NCBI GenBank assembly: GCA_036897485.1
Contig: JAYMTF010000917.1
Coordinates: 1 to 28,350 of the forward strand
Reading direction: 5' to 3'
DNA: 28,350 bases
DNA from: Pelargonium nanum
Lineage: Eukaryota > Streptophyta > Magnoliopsida > Geraniales > Geraniaceae
In this document: piece by piece, positions 23,201-28,350 of the stretch
Position numbering within the stretch: position 1 is the stretch's first letter
Layout: every line of letters begins with the position of its first letter
Notes under the pieces: generated by a model
Seen by the model: only the letters and a program-made list of their open reading frames with translations
Database searches by the model: none
What the model was told of the DNA's origin: nothing
Program-made: the position numbers and the translations under genes

Positions 23201-24858
23201 TCAAGATCCAACATTACAACGCAAGACCTATATTTTGCAACAGTCTCTAAAATAACCACTCTTCTTCCAAATGATGGACCACTGGTATCCTTTAACCCAG
23301 CAAATGTTCCAACAATCAAGTGAAAAATATCCTGCACACAAGTCCAAAGCCTATAAGATAGTAGAATTCCAAAAATCTTTGGTTGGCATACTTCATGAAG
23401 AAAGAATAAAAAAAACACCTTTAGAACATCATCACTGTAAGGAGCTTCTGGTGCAGTGATCCTGGTTATCTCACAAATACAAGTAGCAACTAGAAGTTTC
23501 ACGTCCCTGTCCTGATGTGTCAGTAGTTCTGGTTTGACAATTGCATCGAGAAAAGGCTGCATTGCCTCCAACAATGGCGCTGGTGGCGACTGTTCCAACT
23601 CAGAAAGACATGTTGCAGCTTGCTGCAGATTGCAAGGAAACGAATGTTTATACGAGAATAACTTTACACACTGTAAAACAGAAGCTTCAGCGGCATCCAG
23701 TATGGTTGTGTTAGTGAGTTTTAAAATACAATCATCCCCTGCAGTCTGCTGGTCATAAAAGTAACTGGAATGTGTTTTACCGTCACGTTTCCAATATGAC
23801 ATTTTAGCTTATTCTTTTTGAGTTGACAAAACAAAAATACTTATAACTGGTACAATGACACAAATAAGATGGGTAGCATTAGGCACTTAGAACCCAGAAT
23901 TAGGTTAGTTTAAGAACTTAAAATAAAACAAAAAGGAAGAGAAAAAGTCAGGTCAAATTGAGACCAGAAGATAGCCCATTGGGTTGGGTTACTTGGGTAA
24001 TCTCCTGTAGTGATGTCTCTTAAGATGTTTCTTGATTCAAGCATATGCTCCCATTGGTTGAAGAACCTGTTCTTCCCGTAATCTAATAATCTAATAATTA
24101 CACACACAAATTTTCCTCCAAAAAGTAGCATGAAAGTTCAGTTATCTACTGTTTAATGAGCCCTTCAGAGCCACCCTACACAACCCAACATGAGTATTAA
24201 GAATCTCGCTTAAAATACTACAAAGTCCATGAATTTTTACATGAAAAGGCTGAAATAACTTAATTATCAGTTTCGCTACAGATAGCCTGCAACATTTATC
24301 ATTGTATAGCCTGAATAAGAAATTAATAATTGCCTATTCGCTTAACTTGAATTTTAACAATTTTCTTCAAAATCAAAACAATGCTCGAATTGACCCTAGT
24401 TCAACCAAATTTTCAAGCTTTCATAAAATTACAAATTGAAGCCCCATAAATAGTGTCTTACGTTATAAACTGGCGAAGTGCAAATTCTTTTTCCGCGAAC
24501 CCTAAAGAGACGAAACACCTAACCCTACAAATCCCGACACAACTACTAAGCTTACTCGAGCAAAGCAATTCAGTATCAAAACACATGAAACTCAAATTAT
24601 CCTTGCCCTAGGCTACCTTTTCTCAGTTCGCAGGAGGCAAACAAGCAGAAAGCAACAGAATTCAACTAACCAAACAAGAACACAATTTTTCCAAAACAGA
24701 GACGGAGAAGAAGTAAAAATTGAGACTTTCAGAACAAATTGAGGCGAAACTACAAAAATGTGAACCTTAAGAAGCTTGAAGAGCGCTTCTTTGTTGGTGG
24801 GAGGAGAAGCGAGCTTGGATCCGACCTCCTGGAGCTGCTGCTGAAGAGTATGGGCCAT
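11287..24858 (-). CDS. PDS5 sister-chromatid cohesion cofactor, long plant form, 33 exons, 1810 aa
   Basis: The ATG at 24858-24856 (A at -3, G at +4) starts MAHTLQQQLQEVGSKLASPP, matching plant PDS5A/B proteins. Thirty-three exons joined by GT-AG introns give 5433 coding bases, exactly 1811 codons, ending EPLSVWKNRVGKPSSKR then TAG. Exon coordinates are given in the entries for each protein part. Order of parts: HEAT-repeat body (residues 1-1097), hexapeptide array (1098-1256), basic SP-rich linker with nuclear signals (1257-1500), Tudor-like domain (about 1513-1570), basic segment, acidic tail (1655-1796), conserved C-terminus. PDS5 binds the cohesin ring with WAPL and regulates cohesin loading, release and cohesion. 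In plants it also affects homologous repair and chromatin topology. At about 1810 aa it is longer than the roughly 1600-aa Arabidopsis PDS5A as I remember it, partly because of the array. Assignment to A or B is not certain. Confidence 0.95.
11414..11838 (-). other. PDS5 exon 32: acidic tail
   Basis: This 425-base exon codes 142 residues dominated by E, D, S and N. It ends DAEISDDEPL, followed in exon 33 (11331-11287) by SVWKNRVGKPSSKR and the stop. Acidic tails of this kind occur in plant PDS5 and other chromatin proteins; a histone or protein contact role is inferred only. Confidence 0.9.
11456..11578 (-). repeat. Three-copy 13-14-residue repeat in the PDS5 acidic tail
   Basis: ENVDSERNLEAQE, ENKSDSEGNQEAVE and ENNSDSEGNQETKV follow each other directly; the last two are about 42 bp each and nearly identical. 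This is a second, smaller in-frame tandem expansion in the same gene. Confidence 0.85.
12003..12054. repeat. Paired poly-C runs (poly-G in the PDS5 transcript)
   Basis: A run of 16 C (12003-12018) and a run of 12 C (12043-12054) are separated by 24 bases in the intron between exons 31 and 32. On the transcribed sense strand they are G12 and G16. A perfect 8-bp inverted repeat, GACTACCT/AGGTAGTC, follows at 12068-12075 and 12088-12095. Run lengths are vulnerable to sequencing error. Confidence 0.9.
12164..12665 (-). other. PDS5 exons 29-31: short basic segment after the Tudor domain
   Basis: Exons 12665-12628 (38 bases), 12469-12407 (63) and 12306-12164 (143) give a lysine-rich stretch, KLKSSKDSSPTDATPGQKNK, then QGKRTPKKKLKRGQKK. 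The last is probably another nuclear signal. Codons split across all three junctions read through correctly. Confidence 0.85.
12791..13521 (-). other. PDS5 exons 26-28: Tudor-like domain
   Basis: Exons 13521-13442, 13039-12988 and 12877-12791 join in frame to read CRIKVWWPMDKKFYEGTV, KSYDPIKRKHVVLYEDGDVE and VLRLDKERWEL. This is the beta-barrel Tudor pattern, with aromatic residues W, W, F, Y and Y placed as in methyl-lysine or methyl-arginine binding cages. Plant PDS5 proteins carry this domain, and it is thought to read histone marks; the ligand cannot be told from sequence. The DNA between exons 26 and 27 has no coding content. Confidence 0.92.
13969..14793 (-). other. PDS5 exons 24-25: basic SP-rich linker with nuclear signals
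   Basis: Exon 24 is 14793-14173 and exon 25 is 14079-13969 (residues 1257-1500). The segment begins with the conserved DSDKDGNEVPLGKIIKHLK and NDVDILKMVREMN strings. It then becomes low-complexity and basic with PKRRRSSSS, KSPIRASKDE, KRSDQRRSAKSP and SRKRKRRS, typical nuclear-localisation and kinase-target stretches. It ends in GLAK. The exon 24 acceptor is a tandem pair (CTTCAG/GTTCAG/GTAGAA); the inner choice would remove two residues (VQ). Confidence 0.9.
14893..15369 (-). other. PDS5 exon 23: hexapeptide-array exon, residues 1098-1256
   Basis: The exon is bounded by the acceptor TTGACAG (before GCTACTGAAG) and the donor AAT/GTATGT. After two residues it enters a run of six-residue units ending in EGQTW. 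It then returns to family-like sequence, WLADESVLAHFESLKFD, matching the WLADE-VL-HF segment of other plant PDS5 proteins. Splice phase is 0 on both sides, so the exon could be skipped without a frameshift. Confidence 0.9.
14952..15363 (-). repeat. 18-bp/36-bp in-frame tandem repeat coding an E-G-x-T hexapeptide array
   Basis: Twenty-two complete hexapeptides plus a partial one follow each other without a gap: EGQTTG, EEKMAS, EGQMSN, EIQTAD, EEQTTG, EEKTAS, VGQTPD, EGKTAD, EGQTPN, EGETAG and so on. Units alternate between a Q-T form and a K/E-T-A form, so the real unit is 12 residues (36 bp). The middle copies (about 15080-15240) are the most alike and the edges more diverged, as expected for expansion from the centre. 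Because the unit is a multiple of three, several other frames also stay open on both strands; those readings are treated as by-products. Confidence 0.95.
15523..24858 (-). other. PDS5 exons 1-22: HEAT-repeat body, residues 1-1097
   Basis: Exons (minus strand): 24858-24766, 23622-23419, 23331-23150, 22507-22381, 22243-22025, 21662-21446, 21363-21218, 21114-20969, 20289-20140, 20024-19976, 19894-19703, 18997-18815, 18588-18434, 18360-18234, 18108-17959, 17864-17805, 17668-17532, 17405-17288, 17125-16991, 16837-16641, 15949-15793 and 15669-15523. Conserved strings include CEITRITAPEAPYSDDVLK, PSFGRRVVILETVAKYRSC, LDLECDDLVKKMF, LISSISGDNRSSNSEIDYHE, IPGKILRCLYDKDFR, RKQAKYAVHALAAITKDD, LPYLVHALAHHSCP and SLPPTLYK. 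These are the stacked helical repeats that form the hook-shaped body contacting the cohesin kleisin. For exon 19 the acceptor at 17126 was preferred over a weaker CAG at 17111, because it restores the conserved INFPQARKLFLSKVHQ. Confidence 0.92.
16284..16399. repeat. 19-bp direct repeat in PDS5 intron 20
   Basis: AATGGGTGTACACAAGAGA is found at 16284-16302 and again, exactly, at 16381-16399, with 78 bases between. The layout could be a small tandem duplication or target-site duplication around a decayed insertion. Confidence 0.8.
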
Positions 24859-24910
24859 TCTCGGGATTGAAAAAACGAAGTCGTTTTGAAGATTGATCGA
24901 GCTCGTGCTC

Positions 24911-24916
24911 TCACAT
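24911..24916 (-). promoter_or_regulatory. AUG-UGA start-stop element in the PDS5 leader
   Basis: On the minus strand ATG is immediately followed by TGA, 52 bases before the PDS5 start codon. It is the only ATG between 24859 and about 25030. Whether it is transcribed depends on the start site, which the TATA-like string at 25055-25063 would place near 25030. Confidence 0.6.
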
Positions 24917-25054
24917 GGAGTGAAGAAAGTGAAGCAGAGAAAAAAAGGGTTTTCTTCTTCAACCTCTCTCTCTTTCTCTGGTTTCGAACGGCGACGCCAA
25001 ATTGCTTCCAAATCTGACTTAAATTGTACCAATTGCTGACTTCACTCACACAAA

Positions 25055-25063
25055 CTCTATATC
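25055..25063 (-). promoter_or_regulatory. TATA-like element of PDS5 (tentative)
   Basis: GATATAGAG on the minus strand lies about 200 bases before the PDS5 start codon and would predict a start site near 25030. The leader between is CT-rich on the plus strand (GA-rich on the sense strand). An E2F-like TTTGGCGT occurs at 25001-24994 on the minus strand, one base off the TTTSSCGS consensus. Confidence 0.35.
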
Positions 25064-25069
25064 ATCTCC

Positions 25070-26828
25070 GCAGCGTTTTAAAATGGCTTTTTATGCCCCT
25101 GAAGTTAGGTGGTATTATGTTTTTACCCCTATTGTTTCAACAATTTATGAATAACTCCTTTGAAAATATTACAATTTTTTTTATTTGCGATGTTGTTCTT
25201 CTACTTTTCTCATATATGCCCCTGTTTCTTTGATTCTTATATTGCAGACAATTATTGACACAAATTTAACTTATGGGTGTGTAATCTATGACATACTAAA
25301 AACATTTGTTCATGATTGAATTTCCTTTTTGAAACAAATGCCAAGTGCAATAAATCAGACTGAATTCGCAAGAGAGCGTTTTTATTTTTGGTTGTAGTTG
25401 TAGTTAATCATTCGGAATTGATTGTATGTTAGTTTCTATATATGAAATGAGTTTGAGAGTTGATTGGCATTTGAAGTTGGTTGGTAGCCAAATTGTAACT
25501 CAAGCATCACAATATGTGAACAGTTCTGATATCTAGCATGATAAAAACAAACATTTCATGTCTCGAAGTCTTGTGCTAAAGTTTGGTAAAGAACCTTCAA
25601 AATTGATTAAGAGAATGGGATAGTAGGTTATGTATTGTGGTGATTTGCTTTGTATTTTCAAATCACATTATGACATGAGAGAGAGAAAATTCAGCCAAAG
25701 AGTTCACTCTTGAAATTTAGTCAAATGTATGAAAAATTGACATGTCACAAATTAACATTGATATTCGTCTTACCTTCAAAAAAAACATTGATATCCGTCT
25801 TAATGGATTTTGGGGCGCGGAACATCTCCTTAGATCTATTTTTGTGTGTTTTAGCTTAGTCTTGGTCATTAATAATAGGCCGATTGAGACTCTTTGCTCT
25901 CTTATTACATATATAGTAGTTCTCTCAAAACTACAATTGATTACAAATTTGAAGTTTAAAGATTTTGATATTGTATCGGACTTTATAATGACGTCTTAAA
26001 TTGTTCTCTAGAAATTGAATCTCCAAAGTACCGTTTAAGGATAATGGGTGTAATTCAACACTACATGTCATGATGTTACTTTTTTTTTCCATACTATTGC
26101 ACACAAAAGTATATGTCCTAGATACTCAAATTGATATTGAAAGTTCGTACTCAAATATTCAATTGTTCTAGTCTTTTACGTGCGCTATATTTTCAAATAG
26201 AAATCAAATATTCTTCTTCCTTAAGCTTGCGTTTTTTAGGACCCCACTGAAGAGTAAGACTCATTTTCTCAACCAAGTGGACTTTCTCATTCATTCTCAT
26301 TTTTGGCTCACGTTACTTATTGTAACTTCCTCTTCATCAATCTTGACTCAATAATTGTAACCCCTTTTTATTGTTTGGATTCAATTGAACCGCCCATGTT
26401 AAACTCACTAAAAGAATGGAAGGCGCTTTGTTTACAATGCATATTCATTTCGTTCATCGAATGAACTTAACCATTGTTTTGATTATCACGGAAACTAAAC
26501 GTTCAACGGTGTTATAAAAAACACTCATCTACTTCATCAAATTGATCATCTGAGACCCGTTTCCCAAAATAATTTTGATCATTGAATCACTCGATGATAA
26601 AAAAACAAACTATGTTACAAACCACCATATTGCAGCCTCATTTCCTCGTGTTGTTGTCTTGATTTGATAACCAAATGAATTGATTATCAACTAAGCGAGC
26701 TTCGTACCACAATGTTGCAAGCTCATTTTTCCATGGTGTGACCTCATATCGATATATAGTCCAATATTTTGATGATTAATTAAAGAAATCAACACCAAAC
26801 CTTGATTCCACGACCTCAGTTCCCCATG
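25070..26828. other. Intergenic region upstream of PDS5
   Basis: AT-rich DNA with no supported gene, RNA or complete mobile element. It contains a 30-bp tandem duplication at 25754-25802 (AACATTGATATTCGTCTTA, then AACATTGATATCCGTCTTA). Distal promoter elements of PDS5 may lie here but none is recognisable. Confidence 0.6.
25754..25802. repeat. 30-bp-period duplication
   Basis: Two 19-base copies differing by one base are separated by a short C/A-rich stretch containing an A run. It looks like a local slippage or duplication event in intergenic DNA. Confidence 0.75.
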
Positions 26829-26860
26829 CACTACAAGAAAAAGCCTTAACAGGGACGGAT

Positions 26861-27139
26861 ATTAGCGACGGAATGTATCCGTCGCTAATTAGCGACGAGG
26901 ACGACTAAAAAGATCGTCGCTGATTTGTGGCGGGGAAAATTACCGCCAAAATTTTTGGCGCCATCCAACTAGCGACGGACATTCCGTCGGTAATGGTAGT
27001 CGTGGACAATTAGCGACGGAATTATCCGTCGCTGATTTCGGTCGTTATTGAAGGGCGATGACTTAAGTGAAACGGCGTCGTTTAGAAGTAGGGTTTCTCA
27101 TCAGCGACGGGCTTTCTGTCGCTAATTCCCGTCGGTGAT
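26861..27139. repeat. CACTA subterminal hairpin array
   Basis: At least five inverted pairs are built on AGCGACGG. First, 26861-26872 with 26878-26889: a perfect 12-bp stem, ATTAGCGACGGA, with a 5-base loop. Second, 26891-26898 with 26914-26921. Third, 26971-26979 with 26983-26989. Fourth, 27009-27020 with 27025-27036: 12 bp with one G-T mismatch. Fifth, 27101-27110 with CTGTCGCT at 27116 and CCCGTCGGTGAT at 27128-27139. In En/Spm such arrays bind the element's own regulator (TNPA). Confidence 0.9.
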
Positions 27140-27165
27140 TTTAAAACAAGATTGGTTAGTGCAGC

Positions 27166-27535
27166 ATGCGAGGCCATTCTTGCTTCTTCTCCATTTCTCT
27201 CTTCCTACTCCTCTCTCCGTCTCCTCCGGCCAGAACCGTCTCCGGCGACATTCCCAGCGCCACAGGTAAGTTTTTGGGTTATTTTTTCTTTAGATTTTGT
27301 TACTTAAGCTTAGATCTAGGTTTTAAGCCGAATATTTTGGGTTTAGGGTTTGTTTTTGTTCTCCTTTGCCGGACCAGCGCGATTCCGACGGCTTTTTGGT
27401 GAGTTTGATTTCATTTTTTTTAGATTATGTTAGGGACTATTAGAGCTACGATTTGAATCGAATAGAACTAATTTTGCAGCCGCTGACCGCCGCTGACCTG
27501 CTGTTGACCGCCACCGTGCCGCACCACCGCCTCAG
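27166..27535 (+). other. Possible leader exons of the CACTA transcript
   Basis: A CT-rich then GC-rich block ends at a strong donor, CACAG/GTAAGT, at 27266. An AT-rich stretch follows to an acceptor, TTTTGCAG, at 27479, then a GC-rich 56-base block (27480-27535) ending in CTCAG/GTCAG. The alternation looks like two exons and an intron. The ATG at 27166 opens a short signal-peptide-like frame, but joining the exons brings a stop after five codons, so this is more likely a 5' UTR than a gene. The DNA from 27536 to 28350 is AT-rich with no recognised feature. Confidence 0.4.
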
Positions 27536-28350
27536 GTCAGTTCTCTTTCTGACCTTGATTTTTCTGGCTGCTGGGTCTATTTCATATGTTTGGTGATATG
27601 TGATAATTATTCTAAAGAACAATTATATTTGTGTGCTTGATGCTTGGTATGTTTATGGCTGTTCATTTTGAGTATACTGCTTGTTATGATGTCGCAAAAC
27701 TCTCTTCTTTATAATTGTAGCTACAAGATTTTTCATTTTTATATAGTAGAGCTCAGAATAATTTTATTTATATTTCCATATGTTAAACATCTTATACTTA
27801 TAGTTATAGATGAATAAGCTTCAACTAGTGCTATTTAAAGTTAATTGAAACATCTCTTTCTCTCTCATATATATTGGAATCATATATCTCAATTTTATCA
27901 TTCTTTTAGAAATATATTAGCAACTATTTTGACATTAACATGTGTTTGTAAGTGAATAATTATTCTAAAGAACACAACAGTGCAACTAAGAGATCCATTA
28001 ATCCTTGCTAACAAAAAAACTGGTCACTTTATAAATGAGAGAAAATATCAAGTATAGAAGCTAAGTGTTACATAAACTATATATAGTTTCTATTTTGCTC
28101 TCTCTATTAAGGTTTGTATGCATGCAATTAAGAGACCTTAATATATTTTATTTTTAACATGTGTTTGTGAATATATTTTATCTTTAACATGCTACACTTA
28201 CCTATGGACGGACCGGAATTTTGATAATTGTGAATATGCATGTTGTGTATTAATTGAAATTTTGTCTAGTACTTGTTGCGAATATGCATGAAGTAATTGT
28301 TGGTTTTATGTTACTTCCTTGTCATAAATTGAACACGACAAATTCAAATA

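Larger units (their letters stand above)
26829..28350 (+). mobile_element. CACTA (En/Spm, DTC) transposon, 5' end; truncated by the window edge
   Basis: The terminus CACTACAAGAAAAAG begins at 26829, directly after ATG (26826-26828), which would be the three-base target duplication if repeated at the other end. CACTACAAGAAAA is the standard terminal inverted repeat start of eudicot CACTA elements. It is followed within 310 bases by the expected subterminal array of short inverted motifs (AGCGACGGA/TCCGTCGCT). No matching TTTTCTTGTAGTG terminus is found to the right, so the element continues past 28350. No transposase (TNP2-like) or TNPA-like coding sequence is visible in the part present. Confidence 0.88.

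Noticed and set aside
24859..25049. In-frame N-terminal extension of PDS5 to 25032 and a further frame opening at 25049
   Set aside because: The apparent starts are TTG and GTG, not ATG. The first ATG in frame is 24858, which also matches the family N-terminus.
27166..27402. 78-codon frame as a small secreted protein gene
   Set aside because: It reads through a strong splice donor into AT-rich intron-like DNA within a CACTA element, and the spliced version stops at once.
1..28350. CRISPR arrays, operons, tRNA or rRNA genes
   Set aside because: None seen; this is plant nuclear DNA with split genes, and the only regular arrays are the coding repeats and the CACTA subterminal motifs.

Overview
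The window is nuclear DNA of a flowering plant, most likely a eudicot. It holds split genes with short GT-AG introns, AT-rich intergenic DNA, plant-specific protein families (a WEB-family coiled-coil protein and a long PDS5 with a C-terminal Tudor-like domain), and one end of a CACTA (En/Spm-type) DNA transposon. I cannot name the species. All gene models were built by eye from splice signals, frame continuity and remembered family sequences; no search or RNA evidence was available.

Layout. 1-1600: non-genic left flank, possibly decayed mobile DNA, ending in the probable promoter of the first gene. 1854-7100 (+): an 11-exon gene for a 338-aa Sec14-like (CRAL-TRIO) phosphatidylinositol-transfer-type protein. 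7769-9604 (-): a two-exon WEB-family (chloroplast-movement type) coiled-coil protein of 576 aa, converging tail to tail with the Sec14-like gene. 11287-24858 (-): a 33-exon gene for a 1810-aa PDS5 sister-chromatid cohesion cofactor, upstream of and co-directional with the WEB gene; the spliced length is an exact multiple of three. 25050-26828: AT-rich intergenic DNA. 26829 to the right edge: the 5' end of a CACTA element with a subterminal array of hairpins; its other end lies outside the window.

The three genes have unrelated jobs (lipid exchange and phosphoinositide signalling, blue-light organelle positioning, chromosome cohesion), and nothing suggests a shared pathway. The most distinctive item is PDS5 exon 23. 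It is almost entirely an in-frame hexapeptide array (18-bp unit, 36-bp higher-order unit, 22 full units) inserted just before a conserved WLADE segment. Other points worth checking are an AUG immediately followed by UGA in the PDS5 leader, a frame-preserving stop-free intron in the WEB gene (exitron-like), a G-run pair in a PDS5 intron, a 119-codon open frame overlapping the PDS5 stop and 3' UTR, and a back-to-back pair of E2F-consensus sites inside the CACTA terminus.
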